64,000 bases of DNA from Micromonospora_G sp044901685. GTDB taxonomy: Bacteria > Actinomycetota > Actinomycetes > Mycobacteriales > Micromonosporaceae. Shown here piece by piece: positions 48,439-56,832 of the stretch. Position 1 is the first letter of the stretch; each line of letters starts with the position of its first letter. The notes below the pieces were generated by a model. That model was not told the DNA's origin and searched no databases. It saw nothing but the letters and a program-made list of their open reading frames with translations. The stretch spans positions 1-64,000 of the forward strand of contig NZ_JBJDPS010000019.1 of the NCBI RefSeq assembly GCF_044901685.1, given 5' to 3'. The translations under genes were made by a program, and so were the position numbers.

Positions 48439-49746
48439 ATGACGACCAAGCGCCGCGCAGGCGCCGTCCTAGCGCTGTTCATGACCAGTGCACTGCTTCT
48501 CGCCGGGTGCAACGGCGGCGAGGACGCGGGGCCCACAGAGGACGAGCCATACAAGAACCCGGTGACCCTGACCTGGTGGCACAACGCCTCACAGGACGGG
48601 CCCGGCAAGACCTACTGGGAGAAGGTCGCCAAGGACTTCTCCGCCCTCCATCCCACGGTCACGATCCAGATCGAGGCGATCGAGACCAACCAGCTCCAGC
48701 GCACCCGGCTCCCCGCCGCACTGCTGAGCAGCGACCCGCCGGACATCTTCCAGGCGTGGGGCGGCGGTGAGATCCGCGAGCAGGTGGAGGCCGACTACCT
48801 CAAGGACATCACCGAAAAGGTCCGGACCGAGGTGGCCGGCATCGGTAGCGCGGCCGAGATCTGGCAGGCCAACGGCAAGCAGTACGGTCTGCCGTTCCGG
48901 ATGGGCATCGAGGGCATCTGGTACAACAAGGACATGTTCGCGCAGGCGGGCATCTCCGCTCCGCCGACCACGTTCCAGGAGCTCAACGACGCGGTCACCA
49001 AGCTCAAGGCGATCAACGTCATCCCGATCGCGGTCGGTGCGGGCGACAAGTGGCCCGCCGCCCACTGGTGGTACAACCTGGCGCTGCGCGCCTGCTCGGT
49101 CGACACGCTGAAGAAGGCCTCCAACGAACTCGCCTTCGACGACCCGTGCTTCGTCAAGGCCGGCGAGGATCTGAAGACCTTCCTCGCCACCAACCCGTTC
49201 CAGCCCAACTTCATCGCCACGCCGGGTCAGAACGATCCGACCAGCGCGAACGGCATGCTCGCCAACGGCAAGGCGGCGATGGAGCTGATGGGCGACTGGA
49301 ACAAGGGCACCCTGGAGACCGTCGCCCAGGACCCGGAGGCGGTCAAGAAGTTCCTCGGCTGGTTCCCGGTCCCGGCGCTCTCCGGCTCCCCGGGTGACCC
49401 GAAGGCGGCCCTCGGCGGTGGCGACGGGTTCGCCTGCGCCAAGAACGCCCCGGTCGAGTGCGTCGAGTTCCTCAAGTACATCGTGAGCCCCGAGGTGCAG
49501 AAGGCGTACGCCGAGACCGGCACCGGTCTGCCGGTGGCCAAGGGAGCGGAGGCCGGCGTCACCGACCCCGCGCTGAAGTCCATCCTGGAGGCCACGGCCA
49601 GCGCCACCTACGTACAGCTCTGGCTGGACACCGCGTACGGCAGCACCGTCGGCAACGCGATGAACGACGCGATCGTCGCGATCTTCGCCGGCAACGGCAG
49701 CCCCGAACAGGTGGTCTCGGCGATGAAGGCGGCCGCACGCAAGTGA
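48439..49746 (+). CDS. ABC transporter substrate-binding lipoprotein, xylo-oligosaccharide type
   Basis: Family-1 solute-binding lipoprotein of 435 aa with lipobox LLLAGC (residues 19-24). The body reads PVTLTWWHNASQDGPGKTYWEKVAKDF, PPDIFQAWGGGEIREQVEADYL, GLPFRMGIEGIWYNKDMFAQAGI and PAAHWWYNLALRACS, as in BxlE-like beta-xylobiose receptors of Streptomyces (from memory). ATG 48439 follows GAGGAGA. Its TGA overlaps the next permease GTG. The sugar specificity is inferred from the xylanase and xylosidase genes downstream; cellobiose or other beta-glycan oligomers are alternatives. Confidence 0.85.
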   Translation: MTTKRRAGAVLALFMTSALLLAGCNGGEDAGPTEDEPYKNPVTLTWWHNASQDGPGKTYWEKVAKDFSALHPTVTIQIEAIETNQLQRTRLPAALLSSDPPDIFQAWGGGEIREQVEADYLKDITEKVRTEVAGIGSAAEIWQANGKQYGLPFRMGIEGIWYNKDMFAQAGISAPPTTFQELNDAVTKLKAINVIPIAVGAGDKWPAAHWWYNLALRACSVDTLKKASNELAFDDPCFVKAGEDLKTFLATNPFQPNFIATPGQNDPTSANGMLANGKAAMELMGDWNKGTLETVAQDPEAVKKFLGWFPVPALSGSPGDPKAALGGGDGFACAKNAPVECVEFLKYIVSPEVQKAYAETGTGLPVAKGAEAGVTDPALKSILEATASATYVQLWLDTAYGSTVGNAMNDAIVAIFAGNGSPEQVVSAMKAAARK

Positions 49747-50741
49747 CCTCTACCAACCCGACCCTGAACCTCGCCGGCGGCGCCTCCGCGCCGCCGGCGG
49801 GACTTCGGCCCGCCCGGCGTACGACCACCCGCGCGGCCGAGACACGACGCAAGTGGTACGAGATCATCGGTCTCACCACCCCAGCGATCATCGTCTACGT
49901 GATGTTCGTGCTGGTGCCGATGGGCTTCGCGGTCTACTACAGCCTCTTCCGTTGGCGTGGGGTCGGACCGCCCACCGAGTACGTCGGCTTCGACAACTAC
50001 GTCCTCGCCTTCCAGGACCCGATCTTCCTCGACGCGCTGCGCAACAACGCCCTCATCGTCGTCGGGTCACTGCTGATCCAGGGCCCGATCGCGCTCGCGG
50101 TGGCCCTGCTGCTCAACCGGCGCTTTCGCGGTCGCACGGTGTTCCGCCTGCTGGTGTTCGTGCCCTACGTGCTCGCCGAGGTCACCGTCGGCATCATGTG
50201 GAAGCTGATCCTGACCGACGGCGGCACGCTCGACGCGCTGATGCGGTCACTGGGGCTGGGCGGCCTGGTCCAAGCCTGGCTCGCCGACCTCGACGTGGTC
50301 ATCTGGACCCTGCTGTTCGTCCTCACCTGGAAGTACGTCGGCTTCGCCATCATCCTGCTGCTCGCCGGTCTGTCGAACGTGCCGCACGAGCTGACCGAGG
50401 CCGCCGCGATCGACGGCGCGAGCTGGTGGCAGATCCAGCGCCACATCACGCTCCCGCTGCTCGGGCCGACCATCCGGATCTGGATGTTCCTGTCGATGAT
50501 CGGTTCGCTCCAGGTCTTCGACGTGATCTGGGTGACCTCGGTGCCCGCGGTCCGCTCCCTCGGCGCCTCGGCGACGATGGCGACGTACATGGTGGACAAC
50601 GGCTTCTTCGCCCGGCTCTGGGGTTACGGCAACGCGGTGGCCGTGATCCTGTTCGTCATCTCGTTCGTCGCGGCGCTGCTGTTCCAGCGATTCCTGCTCC
50701 GTCGTGACATCCAGGGCGCCATCACCGGAAGGGTGAACTGA
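49743..50741 (+). CDS. Sugar ABC transporter permease (MalF/LacF type)
   Basis: Permease of 332 aa with six hydrophobic segments after a ~40-residue polar N-terminus. The EAA loop for ATPase contact is visible (ELTEAAAIDGASWWQIQRHITLPLLGPTI). GTG 49743 overlaps the binding-protein stop by four bases (GTGA), indicating coupling. No ATPase gene is in the operon; such actinobacterial importers usually share the MsiK ATPase encoded elsewhere. Confidence 0.87.
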   Translation: MTSTNPTLNLAGGASAPPAGLRPARRTTTRAAETRRKWYEIIGLTTPAIIVYVMFVLVPMGFAVYYSLFRWRGVGPPTEYVGFDNYVLAFQDPIFLDALRNNALIVVGSLLIQGPIALAVALLLNRRFRGRTVFRLLVFVPYVLAEVTVGIMWKLILTDGGTLDALMRSLGLGGLVQAWLADLDVVIWTLLFVLTWKYVGFAIILLLAGLSNVPHELTEAAAIDGASWWQIQRHITLPLLGPTIRIWMFLSMIGSLQVFDVIWVTSVPAVRSLGASATMATYMVDNGFFARLWGYGNAVAVILFVISFVAALLFQRFLLRRDIQGAITGRVN

Positions 50742-50743
50742 CC

Positions 50744-51604
50744 GTGGCCGCCAACACCGTCCTGCCCCCGTCGCCCAAGCGTCGCCCGGTGGTCTGGAGC
50801 AGCCCACTCACGTACGCGTTGGCACTCGCGGTCGCGGCCGTGTCGATCGCCCCGGTGGTCTACGTGATCATCGGCGGCTTCCGTACCACCCCGCAGATCG
50901 TGGCGAACCCGGCCGGACTGCCCGACCCGTGGGTCTGGGACAACTACGCCAGGGTGCTGACCCAGAGCGACTTCTGGACCCAGGCGTTCAACAGCGCCGT
51001 GATCGCCCTCGGTACGACGCTCGGGGTGGTGGTGCTCGGCGTCGGCGCCGCGTTCGTGCTGGCCCGGTACACCTTCCGGGGGCGTGAGGGGCTCTACACC
51101 TTCTTCACCCTCGGCCTGCTCTTCCCGGCCGGGGCGGCGATCCTGCCGCTCTACCTCATGCTGCGCGACCTCAACCTGATCAACTCCTACTACGCGGTGA
51201 TCCTGCCGCAGGTCGCCTTCTCGCTACCGCTCACCATCGTGATCCTGCGCCCGTTCCTGGCCGCCGTGCCACGTGAACTCGAGGACGCCGCCGCGATCGA
51301 CGGTACGGGTCGGATCGGCTTCCTCTGGCGCATCATGCTGCCGCTGTCGCGCCCCGCGCTCGTCACCGTCGGGATCCTCGCCTTCGTGGCGAGCTGGAAC
51401 GCGTTCCTCCTGCCGCTGCTCGTCCTCGGCGACGTCGACCTGCACACGCTGCCGCTGGGGGTGCAGAACTTCTCGAGTCAGTACACCTCCGACACGGCGG
51501 GCATCCTCGCCTTCACCTCGCTGTCGATGCTGCCGGCGCTGCTCTTCTTCACACTCGCCGAGAAGCAGATCGTCGGCGGCCTACAGGGTGCGGTCAAGGG
51601 CTGA
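50744..51604 (+). CDS. Sugar ABC transporter permease (MalG/LacG type)
   Basis: Second permease of 286 aa with six hydrophobic segments and the EAA loop ELEDAAAIDGTGRIGFLWRIMLPLSRPAL. It begins with GTG two bases after the previous stop, so one message is certain. It pairs with the MalF-type partner; the N-terminal VYVIIGGFRTTPQIVANPAGLPDPWVW is a hallmark of the MalG side. As in its partner, the ATPase must come from outside the operon. Confidence 0.87.
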   Translation: MAANTVLPPSPKRRPVVWSSPLTYALALAVAAVSIAPVVYVIIGGFRTTPQIVANPAGLPDPWVWDNYARVLTQSDFWTQAFNSAVIALGTTLGVVVLGVGAAFVLARYTFRGREGLYTFFTLGLLFPAGAAILPLYLMLRDLNLINSYYAVILPQVAFSLPLTIVILRPFLAAVPRELEDAAAIDGTGRIGFLWRIMLPLSRPALVTVGILAFVASWNAFLLPLLVLGDVDLHTLPLGVQNFSSQYTSDTAGILAFTSLSMLPALLFFTLAEKQIVGGLQGAVKG

Positions 51605-51684
51605 GTGCTCGGTGACCAGGGATTCCGACGCGCAAGAACTTCCGGAACGTCGCCGGAAGCTGGATCGTCAGAGGGGAACACACT

Positions 51685-53310
51685 ATGTCGACCGAGTTCG
51701 CGGGGGTGGCGACGGCCGCCGGTTCGATCCGCAACCCGATCCTCACCGGCTTCCACCCAGACCCGTCGATCCTGCGTGTCGGTGACGACTACTATCTGGC
51801 CACCTCGACCTTCGAGTGGTACCCGGGGGTGCGGATACACCACTCCCGGGACCTCGTGCACTGGCGCGCGTTGGGTGGGGTGCTCACCGATCGGCGACTG
51901 CTCGACCTGCACGGCGCCGGTGACTCCAACGGCGTCTGGGCACCCGACCTGAGCTACGCCGACGGCCTGTTCTACCTGGTGTACAGCGACGTGGCCAGCT
52001 TCGCCAGCGGCTACTGGGACCCGCAGAACTACCTCATCACCGCGCCCGACATCCACGGGCCGTGGTCCGACCCGGTTCCGCTGCACGCGCACGGCTTCGA
52101 CGCCTCGTTGTTCCACGACGACGACGGCACGAGTTGGTTGCTGGCGATGAGCGCCGACTGGCGGCCAGGCCGGGACCGGTTCGGCGGCATCGAGATCCAG
52201 CGGTACGACCGGGCGAGCCGGAGCCTCGTCGGCAAGGCCCAGATCATCTATCGCGGCACCGAGGCCGGGCTCACCGAGGGGCCGCACGTTTACCGGCACG
52301 ACGGCTGGTACTACCTGCTCACCGCCGAGGGCGGCACGAGCTGGGAGCACCAGGCCAGCGTGGCCCGGTCCCGCAGCCTGTTCGGCCCGTACGAGAGCGA
52401 CCCGGCCGGGCCGCTGCTGACCTCGGTCGGTCGGCCGGATCTGCGGTTGCAGAAGGCGGGACACGGCAGCCTCGTACGCACCCAGACCGGGCAGTGGTAC
52501 CTGGCCCACCTGGTGGCCCGCCCCTACACCCCGCTCGGCAACTGCGTGCTCGGCCGGGAGACCGCCATCCAACGGGTCGACTGGCCGGACGGCGGCTGGC
52601 CGTCGATCGCCGGTGGTGTGCCCGCCGACCAGGTCGCCGCGCCGGACCTGCCGGCCCATCCCTGGCCGGACGAGCCGGCGACCGACCACTTCGAGGGACC
52701 GCACCTCGGCCCGGCATGGTCGACCCTGCGCCGGCCGGCGGCTCCCGACTGGGTCGACCTGACCAGTCGCCCGTCCCACCTGCGTCTCTACGGTGGCCAG
52801 TCGCCGGTCGGCCGGCAGCGACCGAGCCTGGTCGCCCGTCGGGTCGGCGCCACTCACTGCTCCCTGGAGACAAGTCTGGAGTTCGACCCGGCCGACCACC
52901 GTCAGCTCGCCGGGGTGACCGCCTACTACAACACCGCGAACTGGTACTACGCCTACGTCACCCGCGCGGACGACGGGCGCCGCTCGTTGGAGGTGCTCGG
53001 CTGCGACCGGGGCCGGCTCACCGCCCACCCCGAACTCAGTCTCGACGTCACCGACGTGGAGCGGGTGGGTCTGCGGGTGACGTTCGACGGACCGACCCTG
53101 CGTTTTGCCCACCACCTCGGCGACGGCTGGCGCGAGATCCCGGCCGACTTCGACGCCACCATCCTCTCCGACGAGCACGCCGCGACCGTTGTCGACGGCG
53201 AGCCGGAGGCATGGGGCTTCACCGGGGCCTTCCTCGGCCTCTGGGTGCAGGACCTGGGCGCCGACGGCGCGTACGCGGACTTCGACCACGCCACCTATCT
53301 CGAACACTGA
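51685..53310 (+). CDS. GH43 beta-xylosidase/arabinofuranosidase, cytoplasmic
   Basis: Glycoside hydrolase of 541 aa without signal peptide, so it works on imported oligosaccharides. Catalytic base Asp26 is in GFHPDPSIL, the pKa-modulating Asp139 in GFDASLF, and the acid Glu198 in LTEGPHVY. WYPGVRIHHSRDLVHW and NGVWAPDL complete the five-bladed propeller signature of the GH43 xylosidase subfamily. The C-terminal ~200 residues (from DHFEGPHLGPAWSTLR) form the beta-sandwich found in GH43_11-type enzymes. ATG 51685 follows AGAGGGGAAC. It is the fourth gene of the importer operon, 80 bases after the last permease. Confidence 0.9.
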   Translation: MSTEFAGVATAAGSIRNPILTGFHPDPSILRVGDDYYLATSTFEWYPGVRIHHSRDLVHWRALGGVLTDRRLLDLHGAGDSNGVWAPDLSYADGLFYLVYSDVASFASGYWDPQNYLITAPDIHGPWSDPVPLHAHGFDASLFHDDDGTSWLLAMSADWRPGRDRFGGIEIQRYDRASRSLVGKAQIIYRGTEAGLTEGPHVYRHDGWYYLLTAEGGTSWEHQASVARSRSLFGPYESDPAGPLLTSVGRPDLRLQKAGHGSLVRTQTGQWYLAHLVARPYTPLGNCVLGRETAIQRVDWPDGGWPSIAGGVPADQVAAPDLPAHPWPDEPATDHFEGPHLGPAWSTLRRPAAPDWVDLTSRPSHLRLYGGQSPVGRQRPSLVARRVGATHCSLETSLEFDPADHRQLAGVTAYYNTANWYYAYVTRADDGRRSLEVLGCDRGRLTAHPELSLDVTDVERVGLRVTFDGPTLRFAHHLGDGWREIPADFDATILSDEHAATVVDGEPEAWGFTGAFLGLWVQDLGADGAYADFDHATYLEH

Positions 53311-53330
53311 CGCCCCGGCGGGGGCGCGGA

Positions 53331-53368
53331 GAACCGGCGGTACGCATCGATGCGCGTGCCGCCGGTTC
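53331..53368 (+). terminator. Terminator after the importer-GH43 operon
   Basis: GAACCGGCGG (53331-53340) pairs with CCGCCGGTTC (53359-53368); the loop itself contains the palindrome CGCATCGATGCG. It begins 21 bases after the GH43 stop. Confidence 0.7.
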
Positions 53369-53394
53369 CGGCTGCCCGCACCCCGACGCGGGTT

Positions 53395-53417
53395 CCGAAA
53401 ATTCCGGACCTTTTCGG
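53395..53417. promoter_or_regulatory. Inverted repeat CCGAAAA-N9-TTTTCGG upstream of the xylanase gene
   Basis: Seven-base inverted arms at 53395-53401 and 53411-53417, 46 bases upstream of the xylanase -35. It may be a regulator site (the arms share GAAAA with the LacI operator at 48344) or a second terminator. Undecided. Confidence 0.4.
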
Positions 53418-53463
53418 CGTTCTTCCATAGCCGTTACGTAGGCAGATCTGTAAATGTTTGCTG

Positions 53464-53492
53464 TTGACGCCCATCGATTGCAGTCGTAAGGT
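53464..53492 (+). promoter_or_regulatory. Promoter of the xylanase-esterase genes
   Basis: TTGACG (53464-53469), 17-base spacer, TAAGGT (53487-53492). About 165 bases of leader follow before the ATG. It lies in an AT-richer patch, unlike the flanking coding DNA. Confidence 0.5.
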
Positions 53493-53658
53493 TTCGGCAA
53501 AGTTACGGAAGACGTACGGCTGCTGGCGTACTGCCGATCCGCGTACCGCACCGGCGCTCCGCCGAAGCCACGGCGTGACCCCCACCCTGCCTGCGTACCC
53601 ACCCGCCCGAATCGATCCGGGCGGAATCCGTCCCCACCCCGGAATGGAAGGACGCCCG

Positions 53659-54852
53659 ATGAAGCTGCGACGATGGATGGCCGTCGGTGCCGTTGCCCTC
53701 GCGACCGCCGGCACGCTGAACAGCCTGCCCGCGTCGGCCGGCCACACACTCCACCCCTCGGACCAGAGTCTGCGCGCCCTCGGCATGCGACACGGACTGC
53801 AGATCGGCACCGCCGTCGACATGGCCGCCCTGAACGACCCGGCGGACCCGCAGTACCGCCGGCTCGCCGCATCCGAATTCTCCTCGGTGACCGCCGAGAA
53901 CGTGATGAAGTGGGAGAGCCTGGAGCCCACCCGAGGCACCTACAACTGGGGCCCGGCCGACCAACTCGTCGCCTTCGCGCAGCAGAACAACCAGTCCGTC
54001 CGAGGCCACGTGCTGGTCTGGCAGAACCAGTTGCCCGGCTGGCTCACCGCGGGCGTCGCCGACGGCTCGATCGACAGCACCGAACTCCGCGACATCCTGC
54101 GCAACCACATCACCACGGTGGTCCGGCACTTCAAGGGCAAGATCTGGCAGTGGGACGTGGTGAACGAGGCGGTCAGCGACCCCTGGGACAACCCGCCCGC
54201 CCTGCACTACAAGGGCTTCTGGGCGCAGCACCTCGGCCCCGGCTACATCGCCGACGCGTTCCGCTGGGCACGTGCCGCCGACCCGAAGGCGCTGCTGTTC
54301 TACAACGACTACAACATCGAGGCGTTCGGCTCCGGCAACCCGGCCGACGACAAGACCCAGTTCGTGTACGACATGGTGAAGCAACTGCGTGCCTCCGGCG
54401 TACCGATCGACGGCGTGGGCAGCCAGGGGCACCTGGGCACCCAGTACGGCAACTACGACACCTTCCAGGTCGCCGACGCGCTCAAGCGCTTCTCCGACCT
54501 CGGTCTCGCCACGGCGTTCACCGAGGTCGACGTACGCAGCCAGATGACACCGGCGGTGCAGGCGGGCGACTCCAACGAGATCAACCCCCGGCTACAGGCG
54601 TCGGCGGCGAACTTCAGCGTCCTGCTGCGCGCCTGCCTGGCCAACCGTCACTGCCTGTCGTTCACCGTGTGGGGCTTCACCGACAAGCACTCCTGGGTCC
54701 CGGGCTGGTTCTCCAACCCGCCCGAGGGCCTGGCCACCCTGTACGACGAGAACTACCAGCCCAAGCGGGCCTACCAGGAGGTCAAGGCCGACCTGGTGTA
54801 CGCCGGACCGCCCTACGTGATGCCGCGCGTCCCGCAGCGGCCGCGCCGGTAG
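53659..54852 (+). CDS. GH10 endo-beta-1,4-xylanase, secreted
   Basis: Secreted xylanase of 397 aa with a signal peptide (MKLRRWMAVGAVALATAGTL, cleavage near SAGH). The acid/base Glu170 is in WDVVNEAVSD and the nucleophile Glu289 in AFTEVDVRS. SSVTAENVMKWESLEP, GHVLVWQNQLPGW and FTVWGFTDKHSWVP are GH10 substrate-cleft motifs. It has one catalytic domain only; no carbohydrate-binding module is attached. ATG 53659 follows GGAAGGACG; ATG 53644 is the alternative. It releases xylo-oligosaccharides for the importer and GH43 enzyme encoded upstream, and is followed 34 bases later by a deacetylase of the same set. Confidence 0.92.
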   Translation: MKLRRWMAVGAVALATAGTLNSLPASAGHTLHPSDQSLRALGMRHGLQIGTAVDMAALNDPADPQYRRLAASEFSSVTAENVMKWESLEPTRGTYNWGPADQLVAFAQQNNQSVRGHVLVWQNQLPGWLTAGVADGSIDSTELRDILRNHITTVVRHFKGKIWQWDVVNEAVSDPWDNPPALHYKGFWAQHLGPGYIADAFRWARAADPKALLFYNDYNIEAFGSGNPADDKTQFVYDMVKQLRASGVPIDGVGSQGHLGTQYGNYDTFQVADALKRFSDLGLATAFTEVDVRSQMTPAVQAGDSNEINPRLQASAANFSVLLRACLANRHCLSFTVWGFTDKHSWVPGWFSNPPEGLATLYDENYQPKRAYQEVKADLVYAGPPYVMPRVPQRPRR

Positions 54853-54886
54853 CCAGCACACTTCCCTCACCCCGAGGAGCTGGACG

Positions 54887-55936
54887 ATGTCCCCGACACG
54901 TCGCCTGTCCCGAACCACCGCCGCCGTGCTGAGCGCCCTGGTCACCGTCGTCGGCGTCACCGCCGTCGCGCTCACCGCGAGCCCTTCCGCCGCCGCCGCG
55001 GACTGTAGCAGCGGCTACGTCGCGTTGACCTACGACGACGGTCCCAACGCCGGCACCACCACCAGCCTCATCAACGCCCTGCGGGCCAACGGCGTACGCG
55101 CCACCTTCTTCAACATCGGTCAGAAGGCACAGCAGAACCAGGCCCTGGTCCGGGCCCAGCAACAGGCCGGCATGTGGATCGGCAACCACAGTTGGAGCCA
55201 CCCGCACCTGACCCAGCTCAGCAGCGCGCAGATCACCTCGGAGCTGACCCAGACCCAGCAGGCGATCCAGCAGGCCACCGGCACCGCGCCACGGCTGTTC
55301 CGGCCCCCGTACGGGGAGACCAACGCGACCGTACGGTCGGTCCAGGCGCAACTCGGTCTGACCGAGGTGCTCTGGAGCGTGGACTCGCAGGACTGGAACG
55401 GTGCCAGCACCGCCCAGATCGTGCAGGCGGCGTCGAGCCTGCAGAACGGCGGCGTGATCCTCATGCACGACGGCTACCAGACCACGATCAACGCCATCCC
55501 GCAGATCGTCGCGAACCTGACCAGTCGCAACCTCTGCGCCGGCATGATCTCCACCAGCACGGGCCGGGCGGTCGCGCCCGACGGTGGCAATCCCGGCCCG
55601 ACCGCCACCACGACGCCGCCCCCGTCCGGTGGTGGTGGCTGCACCGCCAGCTACCGCGAGACGCAACGCTGGGGCGACCGGTTCAACGGCGAGGTCACCA
55701 TCAGGGCCGGCGGCACCGCCATCACCAGTTGGACGGGGACCGTCACCCTGCGCGGCCCGCAGCGGGTCTCGACCGTCTGGAACGGCAGCCCGAGCTGGGA
55801 CGGCAGCGGACTGGTCATGACCGTCAGGCCCAGCGGCAACGGCTCCCTGCCCGCTGGCGGCAGCACCACCTTCGGCTTCACCGTGATGGCCAACGGCAAC
55901 TGGACCGCCCCCACCGTCGCCTGCCGTACCCCCTGA
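54887..55936 (+). CDS. Secreted CE4 acetylxylan esterase/chitooligosaccharide-type deacetylase with C-terminal CBM2
   Basis: Secreted deacetylase of 349 aa: signal peptide to about residue 38, NodB domain with catalytic Asp50 and metal Asp51 in LTYDDGPN, metal His101 and His105 in GNHSWSH, RPPYGE and VILMHDGY. A Gly/Pro/Thr linker near 225-245 leads to a family-2 carbohydrate-binding module (YRETQRWGDRFNGEVTI, WNGSPSWDGSGLVMT, FGFTVMANGNW). This matches Streptomyces AxeA, which removes acetyl groups from xylan and so helps the GH10 xylanase. ATG 54887 follows GAGGAGCTGG. Chitin deacetylase activity is the alternative; xylan context favours the esterase. Confidence 0.9.
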   Translation: MSPTRRLSRTTAAVLSALVTVVGVTAVALTASPSAAAADCSSGYVALTYDDGPNAGTTTSLINALRANGVRATFFNIGQKAQQNQALVRAQQQAGMWIGNHSWSHPHLTQLSSAQITSELTQTQQAIQQATGTAPRLFRPPYGETNATVRSVQAQLGLTEVLWSVDSQDWNGASTAQIVQAASSLQNGGVILMHDGYQTTINAIPQIVANLTSRNLCAGMISTSTGRAVAPDGGNPGPTATTTPPPSGGGGCTASYRETQRWGDRFNGEVTIRAGGTAITSWTGTVTLRGPQRVSTVWNGSPSWDGSGLVMTVRPSGNGSLPAGGSTTFGFTVMANGNWTAPTVACRTP

Positions 55937-55968
55937 TCTCGACCAGGGCGACGGCCCCCCGGCACCCG

Positions 55969-55993
55969 CCGGTCCCGGTAATCCCGGGACCGG
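55969..55993 (+). terminator. Terminator after the CE4-CBM2 gene
   Basis: CCGGTCCCGG (55969-55978) pairs with CCGGGACCGG (55984-55993) across a 5-base loop, 33 bases past the stop. Confidence 0.7.
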
Positions 55994-56020
55994 CGGAGCC
56001 GCCGGGAACGACCAAACAGT

Positions 56021-56056
56021 CGGATCGACCGAACCAGCCGGATCGACCGAACCAGC
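56021..56056. repeat. Two-copy 18-bp tandem repeat
   Basis: CGGATCGACCGAACCAGC occurs twice back to back (56021-56038, 56039-56056) in the gap before the second CE4 gene. A third truncated copy (CGGCATCGAC) follows. It could alter spacing upstream of that gene. Confidence 0.8.
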
Positions 56057-56100
56057 CGGCATCGACACCGTCGGTCCCGACCGGAGGAAGGCGGAGTGCC

Positions 56101-56715
56101 ATGCCTGGGCACCGACCCGGGGTGAGCCCCGAGATCATCGATGCCGCCCGTGGCACCGGCAACGTCGTCAGTCTCACCTTCGACGACGGACCCAACCCCG
56201 TCGACACCCCACGCCTGCTCTCGGTGCTGCGCACCCACCGGGTCAAGGCGGTGTTCTGCCTCTGGGGCGAACACGTCGCGCGACGTCCCGACCTGGTCCG
56301 CCGGATCGTCGCCGCCGGCCACAGCATCGGCAACCACAGCATGCGACACGACGACATGGCCAACTGGAGCCCGGCACGGATCGAGGCCGACCTGCGCCAG
56401 ACCAACGCGTTGATCCGCCACACCGTGCCCGGTGTCCAGATCCGCTACTTCCGCGCCCCGTACGGCAGTTGGGGCCAGACCCCGGCGGTCGCCGCCCGGA
56501 TGGGGATGCGGCCACTGGGCTGGCGCCTGGCCATCACCGACTGGGAGCCGCCCGGCACCGACGTGCTGCGCGACCGGCTGCTCGACGGGGTGACGCCCGG
56601 CGCGGTGGTGCTGATGCACGACGGCGGCGGTGACCGCGCCCAGACCGTCGACGCGGTCGACCAGGTGATCCCGCTACTGAAGTCGCGGGGGTGGCGGTTC
56701 ACCCTGCCGGCCTGA
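56101..56715 (+). CDS. CE4 polysaccharide deacetylase without signal peptide
   Basis: NodB-domain protein of 204 aa: SLTFDDGPN, GNHSMRHDDM (metal His pair HSMRH), YFRAPYGSWGQTP and VVLMHDGGG. The full domain is present but no signal peptide or CBM. So it is cytoplasmic, or exported by another route, or its N-terminus is mis-set. ATG 56101 follows GGAGGAAGGCGGAG, a strong site, and no better start is upstream. It lies 165 bases past the secreted CE4 gene and its terminator. Deacetylation of an internal N-acetylated sugar or oligomer is plausible; the substrate is unknown. Confidence 0.82.
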   Translation: MPGHRPGVSPEIIDAARGTGNVVSLTFDDGPNPVDTPRLLSVLRTHRVKAVFCLWGEHVARRPDLVRRIVAAGHSIGNHSMRHDDMANWSPARIEADLRQTNALIRHTVPGVQIRYFRAPYGSWGQTPAVAARMGMRPLGWRLAITDWEPPGTDVLRDRLLDGVTPGAVVLMHDGGGDRAQTVDAVDQVIPLLKSRGWRFTLPA

Positions 56716-56736
56716 GGCGGTCGGCGCGCGGAGCCA

Positions 56737-56771
56737 GCTCCGGGGGATCAGCGGCGGGGATCCCCCGGAGC
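56737..56771. terminator. Terminator between CE4 and LtrA genes
   Basis: GCTCCGGGGGATC (56737-56749) pairs perfectly with GATCCCCCGGAGC (56759-56771) across a 9-base loop, between convergent genes. Confidence 0.8.
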
Positions 56772-56832
56772 ATCCGCTCAGTAGACGTACGGCCAACCGG
56801 CGCTGTCCCAGCCGATCAGGTCTGGTGCGCGG

